Source: Corallococcus coralloides DSM 2259 (lineage in GTDB: Bacteria > Myxococcota > Myxococcia > Myxococcales > Myxococcaceae). From it: a stretch of 64,000 bases of DNA. This document shows, piece by piece, positions 8,531-17,620 of the stretch (position 1 is the stretch's first letter; every line of letters starts with the position of its first letter). A program made the position numbers and the translations under genes. The notes beneath the pieces are model-generated. The model was not told the origin of the DNA, did not search any database, and saw only the letters and a list, made by a program, of their open reading frames with translations. The stretch covers positions 5,084,001 to 5,148,000 of the forward strand of contig NC_017030.1 in assembly GCF_000255295.1 (NCBI RefSeq), in the 5' to 3' direction.

Positions 8531-10070
8531 GGACCACCTCCGCGTTGGAACGGGTGCCTGCATCAGGAAGCAGCGCCTGTCCCGAGGCCGCGCTCCCAGA
8601 CCGCTTGAACTCCATGGCTTCGTCGTCCACGCGGCCGTAGCGCATCATCACCAGGTCGCGGACGTAGTTCTGGTACAGGCGCCACGGGGCGCGTGTGCCC
8701 TGGCGGGGCAGGGAGTCCAGCGCGCGCTGCACGTAGCCGGAGCGGAAGTCGAGCACGGGCTCCGGCGTCATGGCCGGGCCCGTCACGCGGGGCACGGATT
8801 GCGTGTAGCCGTGCTGCTTCATGTGATTGAGCAGGCGGCAGGTGTACTCGGCCACCAGGTCACACTTCAGGGTCCACGACGCGTTGGTGTACCCGAAGGC
8901 CGCGACGAGGTTGGGCACGTCGCTGAACATCATCCCCTTGTACGCGAGCGTCCTCGCCAGTTGGACGGGCTCGCCGTCCACGGCCAGCGACACGCCGCTG
9001 AGGATCTTCACGTTCAGCCCCGTGGCGGTGACGATGATGTCCGCGTCCACGTGCGCGCCGGAGCGCAGCTGGAGGCCCGTCTCGGTGAAGGACTCGATGT
9101 GGTCCGTCACCACGGAGGCGCGCCCCTCACGGATGCTACGGAAGAGGTCGCCGTCGGGGGCGACGCACAGCCGCTCGTCCCACGGGTTGTAGCGGGGCGA
9201 GAAGTGCGTATCGACGTCGTAGGTCTTGCCCAGCGCGCGCCGCACGCCCAGGCGCAAGAGCCACTTGAACAGTCCCGGCCGGCTGCGCGCGAGGCCGTAG
9301 AGGAGCATGCCGCGCAGGACGTTCTTCCAGCGCGCGACCGCGTAGGCCGCGCGCCGGGGGAGGACGTACCTCAACGCCCGGGCGACGCCGTCCTCGGCCG
9401 GTTGATCCGCGATGTACGTGGGCGAGCGCTGCAACATCGTGACGTGCGCGGCGCGGTCGGCCATGGCGGGGACCAGCGTCACCGCCGTCGCTCCACTGCC
9501 GATGACGACCACGCGCTTGCCTCCGTAGTCCAGATCCTCGGGCCAGTGCTGAGGGTGCACGACGCGGCCCTGGAAGCGCTCGGTACCGGGCCACGTGGGC
9601 GTGTAGCCGCTCGCGTAGTCGTAGTAGCCGGTGCAGGCGTAGAGGAAGCCGCACGTCATGCGGAGGGGCGCGCGGTCGGGACCCACCTCCACGTCCACGG
9701 TCCAGCGCGCGTCCACGGAGGACCACTCGGCGCGGGTGACGCGGTGGTGGTAGCGGATCCGCTGGTCGATGCCGTACTCCGCCGCGGTCTCCTCGATGTA
9801 CGCCTTGATGGAGGGCCCATCCGCGATGGCCTTGCCCCCCAGCCACGGCCGGAACCGGTAGCCCAGCGTGTACATGTCCGAGTCCGAGCGGATGCCCGGG
9901 TAGCGGAACAAATCCCACGTGCCGCCCATGGCCCCGCGCCCCTCCAGGATGGCGTAGCTCAGGGTGGGGCAGCGCTCCTGCAAATGGTACGCGGCGCCGA
10001 TGCCCGACAGGCCCGCGCCGATGATCAACACATCGACGTGCGAGGACGGCTCGGCGGAGGACAGCGGCAT
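8523..10070 (-). CDS. flavin-containing Baeyer-Villiger-type monooxygenase
   Basis: The 515-residue FAD/NADPH enzyme has two Rossmann motifs: FAD-binding GAGLSG at residues 18-23 and NADP-binding GSGATA at 191-196. Between them is FQGRVVHPQHWP at 166-177, which fits the type I Baeyer-Villiger fingerprint F-x-G-x3-H-x3-W. Such enzymes insert oxygen next to a ketone to give an ester or lactone; EthA of mycobacteria is the best known relative and also activates thioamides. The ATG at 10070 has a GAGGAG site seven bases upstream. The gene is divergent from a TetR regulator and is followed by an overlapping SDR gene. The natural substrate is unknown. Confidence 0.9.
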   Translation of the reverse strand: MPLSSAEPSSHVDVLIIGAGLSGIGAAYHLQERCPTLSYAILEGRGAMGGTWDLFRYPGIRSDSDMYTLGYRFRPWLGGKAIADGPSIKAYIEETAAEYGIDQRIRYHHRVTRAEWSSVDARWTVDVEVGPDRAPLRMTCGFLYACTGYYDYASGYTPTWPGTERFQGRVVHPQHWPEDLDYGGKRVVVIGSGATAVTLVPAMADRAAHVTMLQRSPTYIADQPAEDGVARALRYVLPRRAAYAVARWKNVLRGMLLYGLARSRPGLFKWLLRLGVRRALGKTYDVDTHFSPRYNPWDERLCVAPDGDLFRSIREGRASVVTDHIESFTETGLQLRSGAHVDADIIVTATGLNVKILSGVSLAVDGEPVQLARTLAYKGMMFSDVPNLVAAFGYTNASWTLKCDLVAEYTCRLLNHMKQHGYTQSVPRVTGPAMTPEPVLDFRSGYVQRALDSLPRQGTRAPWRLYQNYVRDLVMMRYGRVDDEAMEFKRSGSAASGQALLPDAGTRSNAEVVRG

Positions 10071-10141
10071 CACGGGACTCCTCGTGGTACAGGAAGGTAC
10101 CCAGCCTATGCGTCTGTTGAACAGAGGTAGCAGCGCCATCT

Positions 10142-10157
10142 GGTACGGTCAAGTACC
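10142..10157. promoter_or_regulatory. candidate TetR operator in the divergent promoter region
   Basis: GGTAC and GTACC form an inverted repeat around six bases. On the minus strand the centre reads TTGACC, a possible -35 hexamer for the monooxygenase operon, so a repressor bound here could block it. Nearby are CTGTT-G-AACAG and a second GGTAC pair. This is inferred from position; no binding data exist here. Confidence 0.35.
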
Positions 10158-10172
10158 ACCCCAAGGAACCGC

Positions 10173-10769
10173 GTGACGTCCCCCTCCGAGCAAACAGGTG
10201 AGTCCCCCCGGGAGCGGCTCGTCGCGGGCCTGGCGCAGGCCATCGTGGAGATGGGCTACGCCCGGCTGACCATCGCGGACATCGTGCGGCACGCGCGCGT
10301 GTCGAGGCGCACGTTCTACGAACACTTCGAGGACAAGGACGCGTGCCTGCTGGCGCTCTACGCGGCGCAGAGCGCCCGGCTGCTGGCCGAGATCCAGGCG
10401 GCCATCCAGCACGCGCCTCCAGGGGAGATGCGGGCCAGCATCGGCGCGGCCGTGTACCTCTCCAGCCTCCAGAGCCGGCCGGGGCTCGTGCGGACGCTCC
10501 TCGTGGAGATATTGCATGTCGGTCCGAAGGGCTTCGAGCTGCGCCGCCAGGTGATGCGCAGCTTCGCGGAGCTGATGCGGCGGGAGTTCGACGCGGCGGG
10601 CACCGGGGCCACGCTGTCCCCGGCGATCGCCATGGCGCTGGTGGGCGGCATCAACGAGCTCATCCTGGAGGCCGTGGAGGAGGACCGCGTCGACCGGCTC
10701 TCGGAGCTGGCTGGCCCCGTCGCGGCGTTCGTGCGGGGCCTGATGGAGGCACGGCCTCTTGCGAAGTGA
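10173..10769 (+). CDS. TetR/AcrR-family transcriptional regulator
   Basis: The 198-residue protein has a typical TetR N-terminal DNA-binding domain (residues about 14-60): LTIADIVRHARVSRRTFYEHFEDKDACLLALY, with the helix-turn-helix near residues 32-51. The helical C-terminal ligand-binding part is not conserved enough to name a ligand. The GTG start has AAGGA close upstream. It is transcribed away from the monooxygenase/SDR pair from a roughly 100-base shared region, the standard layout for a repressor that controls its divergent neighbour, as EthR does for EthA. The inducer is probably a ketone, ester or related lipid, which is inference only. Confidence 0.9.
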   Translation: MTSPSEQTGESPRERLVAGLAQAIVEMGYARLTIADIVRHARVSRRTFYEHFEDKDACLLALYAAQSARLLAEIQAAIQHAPPGEMRASIGAAVYLSSLQSRPGLVRTLLVEILHVGPKGFELRRQVMRSFAELMRREFDAAGTGATLSPAIAMALVGGINELILEAVEEDRVDRLSELAGPVAAFVRGLMEARPLAK

Positions 10770-10776
10770 ACGGCGC

Positions 10777-11181
10777 TCAGTCCATGTGCTCCATGGGGAT
10801 GCCTCGGGGCACGGCCCAGGCATGACTGCGCTCTTCGTAGACGGAGAAGACGGGGGCGGGGAACTTCGGATCCGCGAAGGCTCCCACGGCGATCGCCACG
10901 AGCTCCGGCTGCTGCGAGCCCACGTAGTAGACCGTCGAGCCGCACTCCGGACAGAAGTGGAAGGTGGTGGGGGTGCCGCTCTCATCGCCCTTGCGGATGA
11001 ACGTCTGGGAGCGTCCCTCGATGGCGGTGATGTCTTCGCGCCGGAAGCGGGCCTGCACGCCGTACACGCTGCCGGTGCGCTGCTGACAGGCGAAGCAGTG
11101 GCACATGGAGATCCGGACCGGGTCTCCCGTGCACTCCACGCGAAGCTGACCGCAGACACACGACGCTCGACGCTGGGACAT
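10777..11181 (-). CDS. GFA/CENP-V-family zinc-binding protein
   Basis: The 134-residue protein shows the full cysteine set of the glutathione-dependent formaldehyde-activating (GFA)/CENP-V fold: CVCG at residues 8-11, CHCFAC at 27-32 and CPECG at 77-81, which together bind two zinc ions. Despite the family name, most members have no proven activity on S-hydroxymethyl-glutathione. The ATG at 11181 has AGGAG eight bases upstream; a longer reading frame starting further up lacks such a site. It is convergent with the TetR gene and divergent from the hydrolase to its right. Confidence 0.85.
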   Translation of the reverse strand: MSQRRASCVCGQLRVECTGDPVRISMCHCFACQQRTGSVYGVQARFRREDITAIEGRSQTFIRKGDESGTPTTFHFCPECGSTVYYVGSQQPELVAIAVGAFADPKFPAPVFSVYEERSHAWAVPRGIPMEHMD

Positions 11182-11315
11182 GGGCTGGGCTCCTGGAAGG
11201 GGAGGGCAGTGTGTCATCCATGCGAGCCTTCCGCACCGGCCTCGGAGCGCGGCCTTGCCCGGTCTGGAGTCACATGTTAGCCGCTAGGTTTTCTTGCGAA
11301 GCCGCTCCGGGGGCC

Positions 11316-12185
11316 ATGGCACGCTCGACTCCGCATCGCATCACCTGCGCCGATGGCTTCGAACTGCACGCCACGCTGCACAGCCCGGAGGGCCCTGTCC
11401 GGGGCGTGGTGCTGATGCATCCCGCCACGGCCATGCCCGCGAGCATGTACTTCGCGTTCGCCGCGCGGCTGACGGACGACGGCTTCGCGGTGGTGACCTA
11501 CAACTACCGGGGCGTGAACCCTTCCGGCGTGGCGAAGCGGACGCGTGCCGGGTTCCTCACCTGGGCTGATCAGGACGTGGACGCGGTGACCCGCTGGGCG
11601 GCGGAGCAATACCCGGGGCTGCCGTTGCTGGCCGTGGGACACAGCTTCGGCGGCCACGCCATTGGACTGAGCGCGAGCAGCCAGCAGCTCACCGCGGCGG
11701 TGACGGTGGCGTCCCAGGCCGGGAGCCTGCGGTTCATCCCGTCCTTCCGGGAGCGGCTGCTGGTCTCGCTGTACCTCAAGCTCATCGGACCGCTGTGCGC
11801 ACGGTTCCTGGGCTACATGCCCTATGCGCGGCTGGGGCTTGGCGAGGACGTCCCCGCCCAGGCGTCGCTGGAGTGGAGCCGCTGGGCGTCGCTGCCCCGC
11901 TTCTACTTCGATGATCCGAGCGTGGACGCCGCGGCCCGCTTGAGCCGGCTGCGCATGCCGGTGCTGGCCATTGGCCTGGACGATGACCCCTGGGCACCGC
12001 CCGAAGCCATCGACCTGGTCTGTGCGCACCTCACCGGCTGCTCCGTGGAGCGCCGGCAGTTCTCCCCCGAGGACAGTCTGGGCCAGGGCATCTGCCACCT
12101 GGGCTTCTTCCGCGAGCACCACGCCACCACGCTCTGGCCCCTGGTGAGGGACTGGCTGCGCCGCCACGCCCCGGAGCGCGGCTGA
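11316..12185 (+). CDS. alpha/beta hydrolase (serine-hydrolase type)
   Basis: The 289-residue alpha/beta-hydrolase-fold protein has nucleophile elbow GHSFGG (Ser110) and a C-terminal GICHLGFFR that supplies the probable catalytic His; the acidic partner is likely in LDDDPWAPP. The oxyanion region reads MHPATAMPASMYF in place of the usual HG-x-G. It resembles the COG4757-type predicted hydrolases rather than classical lipases and has no signal peptide from the chosen ATG. The ATG at 11316 has only a weak G-rich site upstream; in-frame starts further upstream are possible. It could hydrolyse the ester made by the nearby monooxygenase, but it is not in that operon. Confidence 0.75.
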   Translation: MARSTPHRITCADGFELHATLHSPEGPVRGVVLMHPATAMPASMYFAFAARLTDDGFAVVTYNYRGVNPSGVAKRTRAGFLTWADQDVDAVTRWAAEQYPGLPLLAVGHSFGGHAIGLSASSQQLTAAVTVASQAGSLRFIPSFRERLLVSLYLKLIGPLCARFLGYMPYARLGLGEDVPAQASLEWSRWASLPRFYFDDPSVDAAARLSRLRMPVLAIGLDDDPWAPPEAIDLVCAHLTGCSVERRQFSPEDSLGQGICHLGFFREHHATTLWPLVRDWLRRHAPERG

Positions 12186-12256
12186 GGGCCTTCAGCGCTT
12201 CTGCGACTGCTGCGTCCGAGATGGCGCGGGCCTTCGTGTTCGCGTCCTTCTCGCCA

Positions 12257-12281
12257 CCGGTCCGTGCCGCGCACGGACCGG
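12257..12281. terminator. strong bidirectional hairpin
   Basis: Perfect 11-base arms CCGGTCCGTGC and GCACGGACCGG enclose a 3-base loop between the convergent hydrolase (+) and beta-barrel (-) genes. The stem is long and GC-rich. No U-tract is present on either side, so termination may be U-independent or factor-assisted. Confidence 0.65.
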
Positions 12282-12297
12282 CGGTGCTTCGCGACCG

Positions 12298-13791
12298 CTA
12301 GTAGCGGAAGCCCAGCTGGAACGACAGGCCGGGGTACTGATCCACGGCGCCACCGGCGACGTACGGGTCGCCCGGCTCCGGGTTGAACTTGAAGAAGTAG
12401 CGGCGCAGGTCCGCCTTCACCCTCACGTCCAGGATGCGGTTGAGCCGGTACGCCAGCGTGGCGCTACCGGTGACGGCGCCCGCGGACATGCGCGGGAACC
12501 ACGCGTCCGAGGACAGCTCGCCGGAGTCCAGCGGGTGCTGGTAGCCGAGCCGGAAGTTGAAGTCGAACTTCTCCGACAGCGCCGCCCGCACGCCCAGCCC
12601 CAGGCCCGCCGTCTTGTACTCCACGTTGGGCAGGTCCAACGGCCGCTCGCCGTCCACCGCGTCGATGCGGAACGTGTTCATCCCGTACGTGCCGGTGATC
12701 TCGAAGCCGTGGCGCTGCGCCTCGCCGAAGGGAATCACGTAGCGCAGGCCCGCCTGCCACTCGCGCGCCGTGGTGGGGTAGGAGACCGCGCCCGTGGAGC
12801 CCGTGGACTTCAGCCCGAAGGACTGATCAATGGCGCCCGTGATGCCCAGCCGCGCCAGCGCGCCCTTCTGGAAGGCCGCGAGCGGATAGACCGTCACGTC
12901 ACCCGCCACCTGGGGCGCGCCCGGCAGCGCGAAGCCGCCCACGTCCGGGCCCAGCGTGTACGGCCGCAGCACGCCGAACACGTCGTCCTTGTAGCGCAGC
13001 GACCGGCCGAACAGCTTCACACCCAGCGCGCCCTCCACGATGGGCGCGGAGGCCTGCTCCGCCTCCGTGGAGAGGGAGTCCTCTTCCTTCTCCGGGGCCT
13101 TGGTCTCCTTGGTCTCCTTGGGAGCCGCGGCCACCGGCTTGCGGATGGGCTCCGCGGCGGGCGTCGTCGTGGGCGCGGGCGTCTCCGCGATGGGTGTCGC
13201 GGGCTTCACCGCCGGCTCCGGCTCCACGGGCGTGGGGGGCTGCGGAGGCGCCACCGGGGCGGCCACCGGCGCGCTGGACTTCTGCAGGCCGCGCTCCAGC
13301 GCCGTCCACTGGCGCTTCACCGCCACGGGCACCAGCTTGGGCGTGGCGGGCTTCGCGGCGGCGGGCGAGGCCAGCGCCTTGCCGTCCTTGCCGTTGCGCA
13401 CGGTGACGCGCACCTGGTGCTTCTTGCCCACGGTGGACGTGTCCGCGACCAGCACCGCGCTCAGGCCCAGCTCGCTCGCCACGGCGGCGGCGCCAGCGGG
13501 CTGCGTCGGATCCCGGCCCAGGCGCGAGGCCGCGGCGCGCACCGCGGACTCGGGGACGATTTCGTAGCGGGCCGGACGGCGGGCCAGCTCCGCCTCCAGC
13601 GCGTCGCGCGCCGCTTCCGCGTGCGGACCGGAGGCGAGCACCGCCACGCGGCGCGCCTCCGCGGGCTGCGACTTCTTCTTCGAGGACTGCGCCGTCTTCG
13701 CGGACGCCTTCTTCGGCGCGGCGTACGCGGCGGGGGCGAGCAGCAGGGCCGCGCCCAGCAGGGCGATGGAGACAGGACGGGAGCGCATCAT
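12298..13791 (-). CDS. exported protein: TolB-N-like domain plus outer-membrane beta-barrel
   Basis: The 497-residue product has a signal peptide (ending near YAAPKK), a Lys-rich segment, a domain of about 110 residues resembling the N-terminal fold used by TolB/curli-type proteins (RRVAVLASGPHAEAARDALEAEL .. ELGLSAVLVADT), a long Pro/Ala/Glu-rich linker (about residues 165-245), and a C-terminal half of alternating hydrophobic strands ending in aromatic GFRY, as expected for an outer-membrane beta-barrel. It starts within the stop of the upstream cytochrome-like lipoprotein gene (TGATG), so the two are coupled. I do not recognise a named family for the whole protein. A role in binding or transporting something at the outer membrane is plausible but unproven. 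Confidence 0.7.
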   Translation of the reverse strand: MMRSRPVSIALLGAALLLAPAAYAAPKKASAKTAQSSKKKSQPAEARRVAVLASGPHAEAARDALEAELARRPARYEIVPESAVRAAASRLGRDPTQPAGAAAVASELGLSAVLVADTSTVGKKHQVRVTVRNGKDGKALASPAAAKPATPKLVPVAVKRQWTALERGLQKSSAPVAAPVAPPQPPTPVEPEPAVKPATPIAETPAPTTTPAAEPIRKPVAAAPKETKETKAPEKEEDSLSTEAEQASAPIVEGALGVKLFGRSLRYKDDVFGVLRPYTLGPDVGGFALPGAPQVAGDVTVYPLAAFQKGALARLGITGAIDQSFGLKSTGSTGAVSYPTTAREWQAGLRYVIPFGEAQRHGFEITGTYGMNTFRIDAVDGERPLDLPNVEYKTAGLGLGVRAALSEKFDFNFRLGYQHPLDSGELSSDAWFPRMSAGAVTGSATLAYRLNRILDVRVKADLRRYFFKFNPEPGDPYVAGGAVDQYPGLSFQLGFRY

Positions 13792-14255
13792 CACGGGCTC
13801 GGCTTTCCGGCGACCAGCCAGTCGGTGACGCACGCGGTGTCCGTGGCGCTGAGCGACGAGCCCAGCGGCATCCGCGCGCCGCAGCCCGGCGACGCCGTGA
13901 GCTTCTTCAGGAAGAAGGACTGGGACGGGTTGGCGCTGTCCGCCAGCGGCGCGTTGTTGCACGCCGAGTTGGTGGTGTAGAGCCGCCCGGGGAGGCCGGA
14001 CGCCTGCAGGTCCAGGCCGCCGCCCGCGGACCCGTTGGAGTCCGTGGAGTGACACGACAAGCACTGCGCCTGGATGACGCTCGCGCCGGTGGTGCCGGGG
14101 GCGCAGGAGCTGGTGCCGCCGGTGAAGCGATCGGGGTCATCAAGCCCGCCTGCACAACCGGCGGTGGTGGCGAGGAGCGCGGCCGCGAACAGCGTGGCCA
14201 GCGGGGCGCGGTACGGACGACGGGCGGCGGTTGGGTTCGCGAACAAGTCGAGCAC
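13791..14255 (-). CDS. small lipoprotein with one CxxCH haem-binding motif
   Basis: About 154 residues. After a hydrophobic signal comes a lipobox T-A-G-C, then CLSCH (a c-type haem attachment motif), further Cys residues and ARMPLGSSLSATDTACVTDWL, a pattern of the 'planctomycete-type' and myxobacterial cytochrome-c lipoproteins in which 'MP' supplies the distal Met ligand. It is probably an outer- or inner-membrane-attached electron carrier or a structural relative. The start is uncertain: GTG at 14255 is chosen for the compact signal peptide, and TTG codons just up- and downstream are alternatives. It is coupled to the beta-barrel gene that follows. Confidence 0.75.
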   Translation of the reverse strand: MLDLFANPTAARRPYRAPLATLFAAALLATTAGCAGGLDDPDRFTGGTSSCAPGTTGASVIQAQCLSCHSTDSNGSAGGGLDLQASGLPGRLYTTNSACNNAPLADSANPSQSFFLKKLTASPGCGARMPLGSSLSATDTACVTDWLVAGKPSP

Positions 14256-14431
14256 GGGGGCAAGAGGGGAGAACGACAAGCCCCGCAGACTACCCGGGCC
14301 ACGCCTGACTGTGCACCCCTCAACGGATCCGTTCGCGCTCGCGTGACACGCGATCCCCGAGCCCGCCTGCCCTCCATGGGGTGGGCCGTTGTCGCACCCG
14401 TCCCGTGCCAAGCGCCGGGGAGGTCCTTTGG

Positions 14432-16117
14432 CTACCTGCGCTTCTTGAGGAAGCGGGTCACGCTGACCTTCCCGAACCGGCCGCCGAACAGGTACCAGGT
14501 GAGCACCGCGCCGAAGAGGGCCGCCGCCAGCGCGATGCCGACGATGCCCAGCACCGGAGTGTTCCCGTACATGGGCGGCCGGGGCGCGAAGGCGATGAAC
14601 GCGCCCACGATGAAGCCGCACGCGCACAGGCCCAGGAAGGCGATGACGGCCACGCTGCGCAGGTTCTCGTTGAGCTTGTCGAACTGCTCCGCGCGCACCG
14701 TGACGCTGAACTTGCCCGTCTCCAGGTCCAGCAATATCTGCGACAGCTGCGTAGGCAGGTCCTGCGCCATGGACTGGAAGCGCAGGAGCGTGCGCATCAG
14801 GCCGCCCTGGAGCTGGGTCGGATCATAGCGGCCCGCCATCAGCTCCTTCGCGTACGGCAGCGCGACCTCGATGATGTTCAGCTCCGGGTAGAGCCCGCGC
14901 AGCATGCCTTCGGTGGAGACGGAGGCGCGCGACAGCAGCGCGTACTCCTTGGGGATGCGGATGCGGTACTTCACGGCCAGGTCCAGCAGGTCGCGCAGGA
15001 GCGTGCGCGCGTCCACCTGGCCCAGCGTGGTGGGCAGGTGCTGGCCCAGGATGGAGTCGATGTCGTTGCGGAAGCCCATCAGGTTGGCGCGCGCGTCCGG
15101 CACGCCCACGCGGTAGAGGATGCGCGCCACGGAGTCGCTGTCCTTGAGCGCCACCGCCAGGCACAGCATCACCAGCGTCTCCTGCATGGGGCGGGTGAGC
15201 CGGCCCACCACGCCGAAGTCCAGCAGCGCCAGCCGGTTGCCCTCCATGAGCAGCACGTTGCCGGGGTGCGGGTCGCCGTGGAACAGGCCGTCGTCGAAGA
15301 GCTGGCGGAAGCTGGCCTCCAGGATGTGCTGGGCGATCTGCTTGCGGTCCGCTTCCGGCAGGGCGGCGGGGTTGATCTTCTCCCCGCGGATGAACTCCAT
15401 GGTGAGCACGGTGCGGCTGGAGAGCGCCGCGTGCACGCGCGGAATCTTGAGGTACGGGCGGTCCTTGTGGTTCTCCAGGAACGCGCGGATGTTGGTGGCC
15501 TCGTTGATGAAGTCCAGCTCCTCGTGGATGGCCCGGTCGAACTCGTCCACGATGCCGGAGGGCGAGTAGATGCCCGTCTCCTCCACCACGGCCTCCAGCA
15601 GGCGCGCCAGCGAGCGCAGCACGCCCAGGTCCGCGTCGATGCGCTGGGCGATGCCGGGGCGCTGGACCTTGATGACGACCTCCTCGCCTTCCAGCGTCAC
15701 CGCGCGGTGCACCTGGGCGATGGACGCGGCGGCGAGCGGCTCCGGATCCACCTGGGCGAACAGCTCCTGCACATCCTTGCCCAGGGCGTCGCGGATCTGC
15801 GCGTGGACCTGCTCCAGGGGGATGGCCTCCACGTTGTCCTGGAGCGTGGCCAGCTCCTCCACGAACTCCCCGGGCAGCAGGTCCGCGCGGGTGGAGAGCA
15901 CCTGGCCCAGCTTGATGAACGTGGGGCCCAGCTCCGCCAGGAAGAGGCGGAAGCGGCGCGCGGTGGACTCGCGGCGGGCCTCGTCGGAGACCTCTACCTT
16001 CTCCTTGCGGCCGCCGAGCAGGCGCCAGACGCCTGCGCGCTCGGTCACCTCACCGAAGCCGTGGCGGGCGGCGATGAGGGCAATCTGCCGGATGCGGTTG
16101 AGGTCCTGGAGGTTCAT
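14432..16117 (-). CDS. UbiB/ABC1 (ADCK)-family atypical kinase
   Basis: The 561-residue protein has all UbiB-family marks: the KxGQ motif in FIKLGQVLSTRADLLP, the Ala-rich loop (AAASIAQVH), the lysine of VIKVQRPG, GDPHPGN as the catalytic loop, LLDFG as the metal-binding motif, and two C-terminal transmembrane helices (about residues 495-545). UbiB-type proteins support ubiquinone or menaquinone synthesis or lipid handling, probably as membrane ATPases. The start overlaps the stop of nhaA (ATGA), so expression is coupled to the antiporter. No quinone-synthesis gene lies nearby. Confidence 0.9.
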   Translation of the reverse strand: MNLQDLNRIRQIALIAARHGFGEVTERAGVWRLLGGRKEKVEVSDEARRESTARRFRLFLAELGPTFIKLGQVLSTRADLLPGEFVEELATLQDNVEAIPLEQVHAQIRDALGKDVQELFAQVDPEPLAAASIAQVHRAVTLEGEEVVIKVQRPGIAQRIDADLGVLRSLARLLEAVVEETGIYSPSGIVDEFDRAIHEELDFINEATNIRAFLENHKDRPYLKIPRVHAALSSRTVLTMEFIRGEKINPAALPEADRKQIAQHILEASFRQLFDDGLFHGDPHPGNVLLMEGNRLALLDFGVVGRLTRPMQETLVMLCLAVALKDSDSVARILYRVGVPDARANLMGFRNDIDSILGQHLPTTLGQVDARTLLRDLLDLAVKYRIRIPKEYALLSRASVSTEGMLRGLYPELNIIEVALPYAKELMAGRYDPTQLQGGLMRTLLRFQSMAQDLPTQLSQILLDLETGKFSVTVRAEQFDKLNENLRSVAVIAFLGLCACGFIVGAFIAFAPRPPMYGNTPVLGIVGIALAAALFGAVLTWYLFGGRFGKVSVTRFLKKRR

Positions 16118-17469
16118 GGCGAAGCCTGGGCGGAAGCCTGGGGCGGGTGGGCCACGTAGCGCAAGAGGACGTAGCCCACGACGGCGGAGAGCAGGGAGCC
16201 CACCAGGATGCCCAGCTTGGCCTCCGCCAGCAGGGCCGGCTGTCCCACGAAGGCCAGCCCGGCCACGAAGAGGGCCACCGTGAAGCCGATGCCGGCCACC
16301 ACCGACACCCCGTGCAGCTGCGCGACGCCGCCGCCGGTGGGCAGCGGGGACACCCCCGCCCGCACCGCCGCGAGGGTGAACAGGAAGATGCCCACCTGCT
16401 TGCCCACGAAGAGGCCCATGATGATGCCCAGCGGCAGGGGCTTGAGCAGGTCTGAAAGCGACATCCCGGACACGTCCACGCCGGAGTTGGCCAGCGCGAA
16501 CAGCGGCACGATGCCGTAGGCGACGTAGCCGTGCCACAGGTGCACGAAGCGATTGAGCGGCGGCTCGATGTCCTCCAGCGCCTCCTCGATGTGGAGCAGC
16601 TGCGCGCTCCGCGCGCCCTCATCGTCCGGCCGGGACACCAGCCCCCGGATGTACTCCGCCAGCTCCTCCAGCACCTCGCGGCCCGGGCGGGTGGGCAGCG
16701 CGGGGATGCAGAGGCCCAGCACCACGCCGGACAGCGTGGCGTGGATGCCGCCGTGGTGCATGGCGTACCAGAGCGCCGCGCCCACGACGGCGTAGACGAG
16801 GCCATTGCGCACGTAGAAGCGGTTGAGCCCCCAGAGCACCGCGACCAGGCCCGCGCCCACCGCGAGCCACTCCACGTGCAGGCCCGTCCCGTAGAAGAGC
16901 GCGATGACGAGGATGCCGCCGATGTCGTCGAAGATGGCGAGCGCGGTGAGGAACACCACCAGCCCCTGGCTCACGCGTGCCTTCACCAGCGTGAGGCAGC
17001 CGATGGCGAACGCGATGTCCGTGGCCATGGGGATGGCCCAGCCGCTCTGGGCGGGCGTGCCCCAGGTGAAGAAGAGGTAGAGCGCGGCGGGCACCACCAT
17101 GCCGCCCAGCGCGGCGATGAGCGGCAGCAGCGCGCGGGAGAAGGTGCGCAGCTCGCCCGCGGCCAGCTCGCGTTTGATCTCCATCCCCACGAGGAAGAAG
17201 AAGAGCGTCATCAGCCCGTCGTTGATGAACTCACGGAAGGTGAAGTGCCCGCCGTGGCCCACGATCTCCAGGTGCAGGGGCGCGTCGAAGACGGCGGCGT
17301 AGGTGGAGCCCCAGGGGGAGTTGGCCCAGGCGAGCGCTGCCACCGCGCAGAGCGCCAGGAGGATGCCGCTGCTGGCCTCCAGCCGGAAGAACGCCTGCAC
17401 GGGGGCCAGGGCCACCTTGAACAGGGCGGGGACGGGAGGACGGCTCGTCGTCTGGGGAGAGTTCGCCAT
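16114..17469 (-). CDS. nhaA: Na+/H+ antiporter NhaA
   Basis: The 451-residue inner-membrane protein has about 12 hydrophobic helices. It carries the NhaA hallmarks: GMEIKREL near residues 95-102, Asp151 in WAIPMATDIAFAIG (equivalent of E. coli D133) and the essential pair D181-D182 in ALAIFDDIGGILVIALFY (D163-D164 in E. coli). It exports sodium in exchange for protons and so supports pH and salt homeostasis. The ATG at 17469 gives a short cytoplasmic N-terminus, as in the family. Its stop overlaps the start of the UbiB-type gene. It is divergent from mutS, with about 150 bases between. Confidence 0.95.
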   Translation of the reverse strand: MANSPQTTSRPPVPALFKVALAPVQAFFRLEASSGILLALCAVAALAWANSPWGSTYAAVFDAPLHLEIVGHGGHFTFREFINDGLMTLFFFLVGMEIKRELAAGELRTFSRALLPLIAALGGMVVPAALYLFFTWGTPAQSGWAIPMATDIAFAIGCLTLVKARVSQGLVVFLTALAIFDDIGGILVIALFYGTGLHVEWLAVGAGLVAVLWGLNRFYVRNGLVYAVVGAALWYAMHHGGIHATLSGVVLGLCIPALPTRPGREVLEELAEYIRGLVSRPDDEGARSAQLLHIEEALEDIEPPLNRFVHLWHGYVAYGIVPLFALANSGVDVSGMSLSDLLKPLPLGIIMGLFVGKQVGIFLFTLAAVRAGVSPLPTGGGVAQLHGVSVVAGIGFTVALFVAGLAFVGQPALLAEAKLGILVGSLLSAVVGYVLLRYVAHPPQASAQASP

Positions 17470-17620
17470 GTCGGCGAGCAGACTGCCGGGGGGCGGAGGC
17501 CCAGCAAACCGTTTTCGGAAAGGGGCCTGCCGAAATGTCGGACGGCGGTGGTAGGCATACGCGGCAGGTAGGGACGCCGGTTCGTTGATCCAGGGGTAAG
17601 GTCGTGAGAGAAGGTCGGGG

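Noticed and set aside
8517..10130. A 537-codon plus-strand frame over the monooxygenase.
   Set aside because: The minus-strand gene has FAD, NADP and Baeyer-Villiger motifs; the other frame has none.
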